Below, piece after piece: positions 16,513 to 25,104 of a DNA stretch of 64,000 bases (positions within the stretch are counted from its first letter, which is position 1; the number at the start of each line of letters is the position of its first letter). The notes under the pieces were generated by a model that saw nothing but the letters and a program-made list of their open reading frames with translations, did not search any database and was not told the origin of the DNA. The stretch is from Bacillota bacterium (GTDB lineage Bacteria; Bacillota; Clostridia; Christensenellales; Christensenellaceae): NCBI GenBank assembly GCA_023408315.1, contig JAEYKI010000001.1, positions 62,001-126,000 of the forward strand. Reading direction: 5' to 3'. Both the position numbers and the translations under genes were made by a program.

Positions 16513-16698
16513 TCAGTCCTCTAGCGCAGCGCTCACATTCTTAAGCTCCTCGCGTATAGCAATGCCCTGCGGGCAATGCTGCTCGCACCTGCCGCAATCC
16601 CGGCAGACGGAAGCCCTTTGTTTTGACGGGAGCCGCATGCACCCATACCCAAGAATGGATACCTTTTCATTTGCACGCCCAAATACTCTGTACTGCAT
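16513..16698 (-). pseudogene. Aldo/keto reductase remnant with internal deletion
   Basis: The 61-codon frame joins a typical aldo/keto reductase N-terminus (MQYRVFGRANEKVSILGYGC, then MRLP) directly to a typical ferredoxin-like C-terminus (VCRDCGRCEQHCPQGIAIRE, then ELKNV). Full proteins of this kind have 370-380 residues; the one at 26134 in this window is an example. About 300 residues of barrel are missing, yet the frame is kept. It is most simply an in-frame deletion relic. A real 61-residue ferredoxin-like product is possible but less likely. It lies 4 bases from the metallopeptidase gene. Confidence 0.75.
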
Positions 16699-16701
16699 AA
16701 T

Positions 16702-17094
16702 TTATCTTCCTTTTTCTTTGTGCCGTCCCTTTTCCCGCAGGTACTGTGCAATATACAGCTCGTCCTCCACCTCCAGGCCATACTCCCCTCCCAGGGTTTC
16801 CAAATGGTGGCGGAATTCATGTTTCACGGTTTTGTCCAGTTGCTCCCGCAACGCCTCCATTGGCAGATGGCCGTAAACGCGCTCAAACGATCCGTAATAA
16901 ATTGCGATATATTTGCCCATTTGGGCGTCCCTGAAATATTCGCCCAAAATAAACAGGTCTCCCCGAACGCTTTCCGGATGCTGTTTACTCTGGGGCAGCA
17001 GCAAAATGCCCCCGTTTAAATATTCAAAAAATTCTTCAGGCAGCTTTTCAGCTATTTGGGCCAGCATTTCTTCCATTTCGTCAATTGATACCAT
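16702..17094 (-). CDS. Zincin-like metallopeptidase family protein
   Basis: The 130-residue protein carries HEFRHHLETLGG at about residues 92-103. His92, Glu93 and His96 form an HExxH motif, as in the minimal zincin family known from many Bacillota. Upstream are GDLFILGEYFRD and IAIYYGSFERVYG, also typical of that family. There is no signal peptide or membrane segment, so it is probably cytosolic. The peptide substrate is unknown. The ATG at 17094 has a weak ribosome site (TAAGTAATGG context). Confidence 0.7.
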   Translation of the reverse strand: MVSIDEMEEMLAQIAEKLPEEFFEYLNGGILLLPQSKQHPESVRGDLFILGEYFRDAQMGKYIAIYYGSFERVYGHLPMEALREQLDKTVKHEFRHHLETLGGEYGLEVEDELYIAQYLREKGRHKEKGR

Positions 17095-17222
17095 TACTTA
17101 TCCTTTGCCTTAGCGCCATGCATGCAGCGCCCTCGCCAGTCCGCCCGTATACCGGGTTGTCACCATTATACAATACATTATTCTTAACTCCAACGGTTAA
17201 ATTGCAAACCCAAAACAGCCCA

Positions 17223-18056
17223 TTATTTGGGCAGTTCATACCGCGGCAATTCAAACGCCTGTACGGTGGGATCGCACACCGGCGCACGGATCTTTGAAAT
17301 TTTGGCCAACTGCGTCAGATAATAGCATTCCTCCCGGTACATGTGGTCCAGCATAACGGACGTTACGGTTGTGGGCACATTGCCCTTGATGATCTTAAAA
17401 TTCAGGTCCACAAAAAACTCCGTAAACTCTGTCAGCTTTGCGCTCACATCCAGGTTAAACTGGTCAAACGCGGGAAAATCTTCTATCCCTGTCCGAATAA
17501 AGCCTTTCATTTCGGCAGCGCGGATGTACAGGAACATAAACTCCGTCTGGTATGAAAGCGTCTTGCTTTTTAGTTCTGTGTTGGAAAAGTTAAACCCGTT
17601 TGCAACATCCACCGCGTGGCCCGCCGCGTCATATAGCCAAAGCATGTGCAGCGGAACCGGTTGAATCACATACTTTTTATCATGCAGAAACAAATATAAT
17701 ATGTCCAAATAGCATTCCGCCTCACTGGCCAGGCGGCTTATAAGGTCTGAACTGATTGCAATGCTGATGTCCCCCCTGAGCTGGCGCGTTAAAAGATGCA
17801 GCTTATACAGGCGTATCTGTTCGGTTGCCTTAAAGGCATTTTCATTCAATTGCCTCAGTTCCTCGGCCGTTACCGTGTTCCAGACCTTTTCCAGCATTGC
17901 GTTATAACTCTTTATCAGTGTTTCCGCCCTGCCGCGTTCTTCAGTCTCCCTGTAATTAAGAGCGTTCAAAATAATATACAGGTGGTCCAGCATGATCCTG
18001 AGCCAAAACCGGTTTTCAAATATTTGGTTTTTCTGATCTTCAGCCGATATTGCCAT
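17223..18056 (-). CDS. DUF2935 family protein, copy 1
   Basis: The 277-residue, mainly helical protein belongs to the DUF2935 family of clostridia and bacilli. Conserved stretches are NQIFENRFWLRIMLDHLYII, LTEFTEFFVDLNFKII, LDHMYREECYYL and the ending APVCDPTVQAFELP. The regularly spaced His and Glu residues in the helices (LDHLYI, DHMYREE) suggest a ferritin-like metal site, which is inference. It is closely similar to the neighbour at 18101-18910, so the two arose by tandem duplication. The ATG at 18056 is the family start; upstream frame is spacer. Confidence 0.8.
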   Translation of the reverse strand: MAISAEDQKNQIFENRFWLRIMLDHLYIILNALNYRETEERGRAETLIKSYNAMLEKVWNTVTAEELRQLNENAFKATEQIRLYKLHLLTRQLRGDISIAISSDLISRLASEAECYLDILYLFLHDKKYVIQPVPLHMLWLYDAAGHAVDVANGFNFSNTELKSKTLSYQTEFMFLYIRAAEMKGFIRTGIEDFPAFDQFNLDVSAKLTEFTEFFVDLNFKIIKGNVPTTVTSVMLDHMYREECYYLTQLAKISKIRAPVCDPTVQAFELPRYELPK

Positions 18057-18100
18057 CCTGCTAAACTCCAACTCAAAATTACAATGGTTTATTATAAAGG

Positions 18101-18910
18101 CTATTTGGGCAGTTCGTATTCCTGCACAGTGGGATCGCACACCGGCGCGCGGATCTTGGATACCCCGGACAGTATGGTAAGGTAATAGCATTCCTCCCTG
18201 TACATGTGATCCAGCGTAACAGGAGCAATGGTGGCGGGCACTTTGCCGCTGATTATTTTTGCGTTTAAATCTACAAAGAATTCTGTAAAATCCGTGAGTC
18301 GGGTGTTCACATCCTCGTTGAACTGCTCAAATGCCGGAAACTTTTCTTCCCCAATGCGCAGGAAACCGCCCAGTTCGGCCGCGCGGACATACAGAGCAAT
18401 AAATTGCTTCTGATAATCCTGTGTTTTTTCTTTCAGGCCCTGGCTGCTGTAATTCAGGCTGTTGGCAATGATCTCCGCGTGGCCTGCCGCGTCGCTTAGC
18501 CAAAGCAAATGCAGCGGAACGGTATGAACAACATATTTTTTTTCCTGCAAAAACGTTCCGAGAATATTAAGATACCACTCCGCTTCGTTCAAAAGTCTGC
18601 TTGTTAGCCCGGAGTTAAGCTCAAATCCAATTGTTTGCGTAAGCTGGCGGCGCAACAGATGGAGTTTAAATTTGCGTATCTCCTGCGTAATTTTATATGC
18701 GTCTTCGTTTAACTGTTTCAGTTGCGTGGTACTCAAAGGTTCCCACGCGCGTTCCAGCAGTTCGTTATAGCCCTTAACCATGGATTGCGCCGTCCTGTGC
18801 TCGTCCGCTTCACGGTAATTCAATGCGTTCATGATGATATACAGATGTTCCAGCATTATCCTCAGCCAAAACCGGTTTTCAAATATTTGTGTATTCTGTT
18901 CATCCGTCAT
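18101..18910 (-). CDS. DUF2935 family protein, copy 2
   Basis: The 269-residue paralogue of the downstream gene has the same blocks: NTQIFENRFWLRIMLEHLYI, LTDFTEFFVDLNAKIISG, LDHMYREECYYLT and APVCDPTVQEYELPK. The ATG at 18910 lies 8 bases after GGAGG. It is followed after a 44-base gap by copy 1, so both are probably on one transcript. The two copies share their ends closely and differ in the central helices. DUF2935 proteins occur in spore formers and their function is not established. Confidence 0.8.
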   Translation of the reverse strand: MTDEQNTQIFENRFWLRIMLEHLYIIMNALNYREADEHRTAQSMVKGYNELLERAWEPLSTTQLKQLNEDAYKITQEIRKFKLHLLRRQLTQTIGFELNSGLTSRLLNEAEWYLNILGTFLQEKKYVVHTVPLHLLWLSDAAGHAEIIANSLNYSSQGLKEKTQDYQKQFIALYVRAAELGGFLRIGEEKFPAFEQFNEDVNTRLTDFTEFFVDLNAKIISGKVPATIAPVTLDHMYREECYYLTILSGVSKIRAPVCDPTVQEYELPK

Positions 18911-19042
18911 CTTCAAACCCTCCGGAGGTTTTAATATATTTTATTGATTTGCCGGTGCGTTTATTTATAAATTTGACGCGGTTGTTATAAAAATCCTGTT
19001 TTCATCATTCATTACTATATAAACTATTCGAGGGGTACGTAT

Positions 19043-20107
19043 ATGAACAGGGATACCGTGGGCACATTCAGGGTAGCCGCAACATACATCGGCACGGTGG
19101 TGGGTGCGGGTTTCGCCTCCGGCCAGGAGGTGCTGCAATTCTTCTCCTTCTTTGGCGCGTGGGGCGCCGTTGGCATTGCGCTTGTCACCGTGCTGTTTAT
19201 TTACTTTGGCGTTATCATTATGGACCTTGGGCGCGGCACTGGCGCGCGTTCCCACCTGGAAGTAATCCGCGCCTCCGGCGGCCGTATCTTGGGCGGCGTG
19301 ATAGACGCGGTTATCTCTTTCTTCCTGTTCGGTTCGCTCACCGCCATGTTCGCAGGCACCGGCGCGCTTTTTATGCAGGAATTCCACCTGCCCGCGCTTC
19401 TGGGCGGCGGCCTGATGGCTGTTTTAACCGCTGTCACCGTTCTCACCGGCATACGGGGGGTAATTAATTCCATCAGCGTTGTTGTTCCTTTCCTGCTTGC
19501 GGCGGTGGCGGGTACCTGCGTGTTTGCCATGATGCAAACGCCGCCCAATTTTTACGCAGCCGCGCACCCGGCCACTCCCAACGGGGTCATTACAGATTGG
19601 TTCATGGCGTCTATTTTGTACGTTTCGTACAATACGCTGGTGTCCGTTGCCGTGTTGGGCCCGCTGGGCGTACATGCCAGGAATAAAAAAACAATTCGCC
19701 GGGGCGCTTTGCTGGGCGGTCTGGGGTTGGGCGCCGCCGCGTTTTTAATCTACCTGGCCCTGTCCGGCAATCTTGCCATGCTCTCCCGCGTGGAGGTACC
19801 CATGCTTTATCTGGCCGGCGGCGTATCCTCCGCCCTTAAGATTGGCTATGCCGTTGTGCTCGCGGCGGAAATATACACAACCGCCGTGGGCTCGCTGTAC
19901 GGGTTTGCGGCAAGGTTTACGAATGCGCGCAAATCCCCCCTGCAGGCAGGCTGGATCATAGTAATCGTAACCGTTGCCGCGTTCTGGGCCAGCCAGCTTG
20001 GGTTCTCCAACCTGGTGCGTTACCTGTACCCCATTGCAGGCTACGGCGGCCTTTTGCTGCTTGCCATTCTGGTATACTGCCGCATCCGTTACAGGCGCAT
20101 GTTCTAA
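19043..20107 (+). CDS. YkvI family multi-spanning membrane protein
   Basis: The 354-residue protein has about ten hydrophobic segments and begins with the amino-acid-transporter-like signature RVAATYIGTVVGAGFASGQE, which recalls the unwound first helix of the APC/LeuT fold. YkvI proteins of Bacillus and clostridia are uncharacterised and resemble secondary transporters. The ATG at 19043 is preceded by GAGGGG. It is divergent from the DUF2935 pair, and the AT-rich 126-base spacer must hold both promoters. The transported solute is unknown. Confidence 0.8.
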   Translation: MNRDTVGTFRVAATYIGTVVGAGFASGQEVLQFFSFFGAWGAVGIALVTVLFIYFGVIIMDLGRGTGARSHLEVIRASGGRILGGVIDAVISFFLFGSLTAMFAGTGALFMQEFHLPALLGGGLMAVLTAVTVLTGIRGVINSISVVVPFLLAAVAGTCVFAMMQTPPNFYAAAHPATPNGVITDWFMASILYVSYNTLVSVAVLGPLGVHARNKKTIRRGALLGGLGLGAAAFLIYLALSGNLAMLSRVEVPMLYLAGGVSSALKIGYAVVLAAEIYTTAVGSLYGFAARFTNARKSPLQAGWIIVIVTVAAFWASQLGFSNLVRYLYPIAGYGGLLLLAILVYCRIRYRRMF

Positions 20108-20187
20108 CGCCTGTTTACATATGCACTGAAACCGGCTATAATGGCAGTTGCCGGATACGGCAAGCGCATACAAAGAGAGGCATGCAA

Positions 20188-20460
20188 ATGAAAAAATTAT
20201 CGGCATGGATTGTAACGGCGTCCCTATTATTTTACTGTCCAATTGCGGCATATGCGCAGACGCAGCCCGCTGCTTCGCGCGGGGGGGATGTTTTGAGCGC
20301 GCCTTCGGGCAGCGTGATGCCTCAGCCGGTGCAGCCTCCCGCGGATATACTGCACGCGCAGACCGCGCAGTATGTGGTTTACGCCATTGCGGCGGCGGTT
20401 GTGTTGGTGCTTCTACTGGTGTTCCGCCGCAAATACAAGCGAAAGAAAAGCGATGAATAA
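20188..20460 (+). CDS. Small exported or membrane-anchored protein
   Basis: The 90-residue product has a signal peptide (MKKLSAWIVTASLLFYCPIA, cleavage after AYA), then a short proline- and serine-rich stretch. One transmembrane helix follows (YVVYAIAAAVVLVLLLVF), then a strongly basic cytoplasmic tail (RRKYKRKKSDE). No known domain is seen. The ATG at 20188 has AGAGAGG 7 bases upstream; the ATG at 20182 is too close to it. A terminator follows the stop codon. Confidence 0.6.
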   Translation: MKKLSAWIVTASLLFYCPIAAYAQTQPAASRGGDVLSAPSGSVMPQPVQPPADILHAQTAQYVVYAIAAAVVLVLLLVFRRKYKRKKSDE

Positions 20461-20470
20461 GGCATAAAAT

Positions 20471-20490
20471 GAGCGCTACGCTCTTTTTTA
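20471..20490 (+). terminator. Rho-independent terminator
   Basis: GAGCG pairs with CGCTC around CTA and is followed by TTTTTTATTTATAA. It starts 10 bases after the stop of the small membrane protein. Confidence 0.75.
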
Positions 20491-20583
20491 TTTATAAGCA
20501 ACGGTTTACGCGCCTTACAAAATAGTATATACTGTTTCCAAATGCAAAATTTGTATTACATCGGTCAGACACCGGGGGTAACT

Positions 20584-21771
20584 ATGAAAAGGGTCCTGAT
20601 TCTTGTCTTATGTATACTGGTTGCAGCCACAACCGCCGCATGCGGAAAAGTTGCCCCGGCAGCGCCGTCCTCCGCAACACAGCAAACGCCCCCAGCCACA
20701 GAAACGCAGGCCCAGACTTCAGTCTCTTCCTCCTCATCCCAATTTTCCCGCTCCAAATATAGGTATATGTTCCGCAGGGTCAACATGGGCGATACACCCG
20801 AGCAAGTCACCGCTTCAGAGGCCAGAGAGCCGGATGTGCGCGGAAACGGCTACTTAAATTTTTACAACATATCCAATTTTGAAATAAACGGAGACCTCGA
20901 GTATTCGTTTAGAGAAGATAAATCGCTGGTCAGGGCCATGTTCCAGTCCGTCAGAAAACAGGAAAACTGCGTGGAAGACTACAACAGGGTAATCGAGTCC
21001 ATTACGCGGCAATACGGGCCGCCAAATTCGTCCGGCCAGTATTGGAAAAACAGCACCAGCACCATCCCGGATTTCAACGAAGCCGTGGCCCGGGGGCTTG
21101 CAGAATACCAAAGCCAATGGAACACGGACGATATAATGATCTGGTGTTTTTTAGATAAAGAAGCAAGTATCCGTTCAAAAGACCAGGCCATACAAGAAAT
21201 CTGCATCTCCCTGATTTTTTACCAGGTTAAAACCCCTTCCGCAACGCCCGCCATCATCACGCCGCCTGTAGCCACGCAGGCGCAGGCCGTCTTTGGCGGC
21301 GTAACCTGGGGAGATACGCCGGATAAAATTATTGCGGCGGCAGGCAGGCAGCCGGACAGGCAGATGGGAGACTATCTGCGTTATATGGGCGAATCCGCGT
21401 TTGGCTTAAAGGGCGGCGTTCAGTATTCATTTCAGAACGGCAAGCTGAACAAAATTCTTATTCAGTTTCCGGAGACGCAGCAATACGGCATAACAAACTA
21501 TAACAGCGTTACGGACTTTTTTTGCGAGCAATACGGAAAGCCCAGCCAATTTGACCGCGTTCGCAAGAACAACCCTGATACGCCGGCGGACGACAGCAAG
21601 GCGCTTGCCGCGGGAGCGCTGTATTACCTGAGTAAATGGGAACCGGGCGGCACAACGCTGCAATGCACGCTGGACAACGATTTGAATATATTTACAAACC
21701 AAAAAGATATCAATATAGCCGTTGTTTTTGCGCCCGCAGGCTTGCCCGGTCAGGCCGGGCTTATGCCGTAA
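20584..21771 (+). CDS. Lipoprotein with two copies of a WGDTP/QPD repeat domain
   Basis: A lipoprotein signal (MKRVLILVLCILVAATTAAC, with the lipobox cysteine at residue 20) is followed by a proline/threonine/glutamine linker. Two repeats of about 150 residues follow. Repeat 1 starts with RRVNMGDTPEQVTASEAREP and repeat 2 with GGVTWGDTPDKIIAAAGRQP. Each continues with a beta-rich block that includes a (Y/V)SF(R/Q) strand and a YN.V...(Q)YG(P/K)P segment. The same unit occurs three times in the next protein. No named domain was recognised. The protein is probably anchored outside the membrane. The ATG at 20584 follows GGGGGT. Confidence 0.7.
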   Translation: MKRVLILVLCILVAATTAACGKVAPAAPSSATQQTPPATETQAQTSVSSSSSQFSRSKYRYMFRRVNMGDTPEQVTASEAREPDVRGNGYLNFYNISNFEINGDLEYSFREDKSLVRAMFQSVRKQENCVEDYNRVIESITRQYGPPNSSGQYWKNSTSTIPDFNEAVARGLAEYQSQWNTDDIMIWCFLDKEASIRSKDQAIQEICISLIFYQVKTPSATPAIITPPVATQAQAVFGGVTWGDTPDKIIAAAGRQPDRQMGDYLRYMGESAFGLKGGVQYSFQNGKLNKILIQFPETQQYGITNYNSVTDFFCEQYGKPSQFDRVRKNNPDTPADDSKALAAGALYYLSKWEPGGTTLQCTLDNDLNIFTNQKDINIAVVFAPAGLPGQAGLMP

Positions 21772-21852
21772 AATATTCTATTTTTTAATAATTTGTTGAA
21801 TCCCGTTCCAAAAGATATATAATAGTACAAAAAGCGTGGGGTTATTATCTGC

Positions 21853-23664
21853 ATGAAAAAAGCGTTGGCTTTTATATTCTGCATCATCTTTATATTTTCG
21901 CTTGTAGGATGCAAATACCTGGAGGCTGCGCCTGTTGCCAGCCACACAGGCCAGTTTGTTCTTCCCGCCGGCTCTTCCCTGCCTTCCGCTACGGACGCTG
22001 CACCTGAAACCGTGCCCACATCCGCGGCGGATTCTTTTACGTTCAGAAAAACAAGCTGGGGCATGTCCGCAGACGGCGTCATCGCGTCCGAGGGCAGGCA
22101 GCCGGACGAATCCACGGGCCTGCGCATTGCTTACGCCAAACAAACCGTGCTGGACAGGGAATGCACTGTGTTTTACAATTTTTCAATGAACCGGCTTGTA
22201 TCCGCGGGATACGACTTTGCAATCAAGCCGTCGGATCTGGCGGACAGCGTCTCCGTTTATGAGCAGATTGTGTCCGGCATTACGGAGCAATACGTTTCGC
22301 CCTCCAGTTCGCAAACACTGTGGAGCAACGGCCAATTTAAAAACGATCCCCAAAAATACGGCCTGGCCGTGCTGCTTGGCGACCTGGTATGCGCCACCGG
22401 CTGGAGCATAAGCGGCTCTGCCGTTACCTGCGAGCTGCACGCGGCTTCAACCGGCGGAGTACGGTCCGCAGCCGTTACCGCCACATGGCAGGCTCCCGCG
22501 CAGCCGCAGCCCGCGGCCAACCAAACGGCCTCCCCCGCGCAATCCGCATCGCCTTCCTCAACGCAATCCGCCGCGCCAACAAATACGGGCTTTTTCACAG
22601 AAACCCCGTCTACTGCTCCGTCAGGCCAAGGCGGCGCAGAGAGTGCAACCGGCCTGGATATCCAGCTCCCGCCCTCAACGGCAACGCCTGGGCAGTCCGG
22701 ATTTTCTTTCCGCAACACCAACTGGGGAATGTCAAAGGACGCTGTGATCACTTCCGAAGGTAAGCAGCCGGACCGCACCACTGCCGGCGGCGTAATATAT
22801 CAGGGCGAAACATACCTGGACAGGGACTGCAGCCTGTTCTATTCGTTTGACCACGGCGCGCTTTTGAGCGGCGGCTACGACATAGCGGAATCCGGTTCCA
22901 GCCGCAGCATAAAAAATTACAACGCGGCCATAGCCTCGCTGGCCGAACTGTACGGGGACCCGGCTGTCTCCGAGCTGCTCTGGAGCGATGCCAAGCGCCA
23001 GGGTGACCCCGCCTCCTACGCCCAGGCCGTTGCCGAAGGATCGCTGGTATACAGAACCGTGTGGTATACAGCTAACGCAACGGTAAGCTGCCTGCTGTAT
23101 GGATATGGCAAGGGCAGCCAGAAAAAAGCGGCCATCACCGTTTCCTTCCAGAATCCCGCCGCCTCCACCGCAGACATCGAAACGCCGCCCGGCTATTCGT
23201 TCCGCCAAACCAACTGGGGCATGTCCATGTACCAGGTCATCACTGCAGAGGGCAGGCAGCCGGACGATAAGGGCGCGGATTACATGATCTACCGGAAAGC
23301 AAAATACCACAACGCAGACTGCCATATCATCTACCAGTTTGCAGACAGCGGCCTTGTAAGCGGAAGCTATATGATATATAACATGCATACAAATCCCAAC
23401 AGCTATATTGAGGATTACAATACCGCCGTATCCATTTTGCGGCAAAGCTACGGCGCGCCCCAGGCAAGCAACCAGATTTGGAAGCCCTCAAGCCGCTATA
23501 AAAACGATCCCGCAAACTACGGTGTCGCCGTGCTGCGTGGCGACCTTTCCCTTTCCAGCCAGTGGACGCTGCCCCAGGCGGCCATAGATTGCTCCATCAC
23601 CCTGGCAAACACCATCGTCGCCATTGATATCACATTTAAAGATCCGGCTCATATCACGGAGTAA
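21853..23664 (+). CDS. Lipoprotein with three copies of the WGMS/EGRQPD repeat domain
   Basis: The lipobox is FSLVGC (Cys at residue 20). Three repeats follow, starting with FRKTSWGMSADGVIASEGRQ, FRNTNWGMSKDAVITSEGKQ and FRQTNWGMSMYQVITAEGRQ, each followed by PD. Between repeats lies a proline/serine/alanine-rich linker (about 215-280). Each repeat then has an acidic-Cys strand (DRECTVFY, DRDCSLFY, NADCHIIY) and a SYG- or QYV-type block. The 603-residue protein is a paralogue of its upstream neighbour, 81 bases away. The likely role is binding at the cell surface, which is inference. Confidence 0.7.
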   Translation: MKKALAFIFCIIFIFSLVGCKYLEAAPVASHTGQFVLPAGSSLPSATDAAPETVPTSAADSFTFRKTSWGMSADGVIASEGRQPDESTGLRIAYAKQTVLDRECTVFYNFSMNRLVSAGYDFAIKPSDLADSVSVYEQIVSGITEQYVSPSSSQTLWSNGQFKNDPQKYGLAVLLGDLVCATGWSISGSAVTCELHAASTGGVRSAAVTATWQAPAQPQPAANQTASPAQSASPSSTQSAAPTNTGFFTETPSTAPSGQGGAESATGLDIQLPPSTATPGQSGFSFRNTNWGMSKDAVITSEGKQPDRTTAGGVIYQGETYLDRDCSLFYSFDHGALLSGGYDIAESGSSRSIKNYNAAIASLAELYGDPAVSELLWSDAKRQGDPASYAQAVAEGSLVYRTVWYTANATVSCLLYGYGKGSQKKAAITVSFQNPAASTADIETPPGYSFRQTNWGMSMYQVITAEGRQPDDKGADYMIYRKAKYHNADCHIIYQFADSGLVSGSYMIYNMHTNPNSYIEDYNTAVSILRQSYGAPQASNQIWKPSSRYKNDPANYGVAVLRGDLSLSSQWTLPQAAIDCSITLANTIVAIDITFKDPAHITE

Positions 23665-23882
23665 GACCCGCCGCCCTTACCGGGCCCCCTTGTTTGCGCT
23701 ATTCTTATGCGGCATCGAATTCTAGTCCGGTTTCTTTAACCAGATTTCTTTATTTAAGAAATAATAGTATTAAATCTGTATCCCTTTAAAAATCACTTCA
23801 GCCAAACAAAAAAGTGTCTCCTTTTATGCACCCTTCATAATATATACATATACGTAATATCGGACAGAACAGGAGAAGAGCT

Positions 23883-24536
23883 ATGCCCCGGCAATACCCA
23901 AAGAATCGAGTATACGTCCCCAACAGAATCATGCCCCGCTTTCGCACACCCGTGCAACTGCAGCCCCCGCATGGGCAGCAGCAGGCGGAACCGTGGAACA
24001 TGCGGTTTATAAACCCTTACGCGTATGCGCAAAACATCGGCAGATCCATGGAAGAAGTAAGAAACCAGATAGACCGGCTGTACAACATAAAAAAAGGCAA
24101 AAGCTTCAAAGGCTTTTGCGGGCTGTATGTGGATTTCCAGCTCAGGGCCCTGGGCATTTTTCCGGCCAAAACCTCTTACATGGGCCACGGAAACACATGG
24201 TACACGGGCATAACCCCCCAGCACGTATCCAAACAGTACCGGCTTAAAAAATACCCCGGCTCAAACTGCCTGGAAGACATTTTGCGAGACAGCGGCTTTG
24301 AGGCTCACAACATTGTGGTGTGCTTCTCAAGAGGCCGGTTTGGCCACGTGCTTTTTATCCACGCCATTTTAAACGGCAGGGTTTTGTTTACGGACTCCTT
24401 TGCGTTTCATAATATAGAGGAGCGCCGCATGCACATCCTTTCCATTCCCGCGTTTAAAAGCCGGTATCTTGGGCGTGGGCACCGGTTCATTGGCGCGCTG
24501 CATTTTAAAAAAATAAGCGCAGCGGGCTCATATTAG
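23883..24536 (+). CDS. Uncharacterised protein with Cys/His papain-like (CHAP/NlpC-like) pattern
   Basis: The 217-residue protein has a basic, proline-rich start without a signal peptide. A predicted fold from about residue 75 has a cysteine at a helix start (FKGFCGLYVDFQLRALGI), a later histidine in a strand (RFGHVLFIHAIL) and a polar residue next (GRVLFTDSFAF). This Cys-then-His-then-Asp order is that of papain-like CHAP and NlpC/P60 amidases. No exact family signature was recognised, so the enzymatic call is inference. The ATG at 23883 follows GGAGAAG. A terminator lies 70 bases downstream. Confidence 0.5.
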   Translation: MPRQYPKNRVYVPNRIMPRFRTPVQLQPPHGQQQAEPWNMRFINPYAYAQNIGRSMEEVRNQIDRLYNIKKGKSFKGFCGLYVDFQLRALGIFPAKTSYMGHGNTWYTGITPQHVSKQYRLKKYPGSNCLEDILRDSGFEAHNIVVCFSRGRFGHVLFIHAILNGRVLFTDSFAFHNIEERRMHILSIPAFKSRYLGRGHRFIGALHFKKISAAGSY

Positions 24537-24608
24537 TTCTTGGCATAAAATTTTTTGGCTTATGTTTTAAGATGGCTGTGTTAATATTTCATAAAGTTTT
24601 ACCAGCGC

Positions 24609-24637
24609 AAAAAGGCCCGGGCTTGCCCGGCCTTTTT
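24609..24637. terminator. Strong terminator
   Basis: AAAAAGGCCCGGGC pairs with GCCCGGCCTTTTT with one bulged base around a 2-3 base loop. The stem ends in T's on both strands. It separates the Cys/His protein gene from the lipoprotein at 24709. Confidence 0.8.
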
Positions 24638-24708
24638 ATGTCTTTATTGAACAATATGGTGATTGGATATATAATGCAGATAGAAACTACACAAGGGGGA
24701 CCCTGCAA

Positions 24709-25104
24709 ATGAAGAAGCTTCTTGCCGTTTTGCCGATAGCGCTTGCTCTTGCCCTATCCGGATGCAGCGTGCTGGGCGCGGCGGCGTCCATGGTGCCGGA
24801 AGTATTGGGCCAGTCGTCCGCCGCCGAGACTCCGTTCCCGTCCACGGTGCAAGGCGCAATGCCCTCCAATGAAGACATGCTGTCTGCCGGGCCTTCCGGC
24901 GAACAGGAATCAACCGAGCCATCTCAAGACGGCTCCGAATCGGCAGAACCTGCCCCCGCCGGATCAACCACCGAGCTTAATCCGGGCGACGTGATCCAGA
25001 CTGTGGAGGATCATCTGCCCATTGGCCTGCAGTTTTTAATCGACCAGATTGGCGCGCTGGCCAACCTGGTTACGGGAGAATCCCCTGCAACGCCCGCGGG
25101 TTAA
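24709..25104 (+). CDS. Small lipoprotein of unknown function
   Basis: The 131-residue product has a lipoprotein signal (LPIALALALSGC, cysteine at residue 19). A low-complexity Ser/Glu/Pro region follows (about 40-90), then a short helical C-terminal part (PGDVIQTVEDHLPIGLQFLI). The stop codon overlaps the stop of the convergent Gfo/Idh/MocA gene by three bases. The ribosome site is a loose GGGGGA. No domain was recognised. It probably sits on the outer face of the membrane. Confidence 0.6.
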   Translation: MKKLLAVLPIALALALSGCSVLGAAASMVPEVLGQSSAAETPFPSTVQGAMPSNEDMLSAGPSGEQESTEPSQDGSESAEPAPAGSTTELNPGDVIQTVEDHLPIGLQFLIDQIGALANLVTGESPATPAG

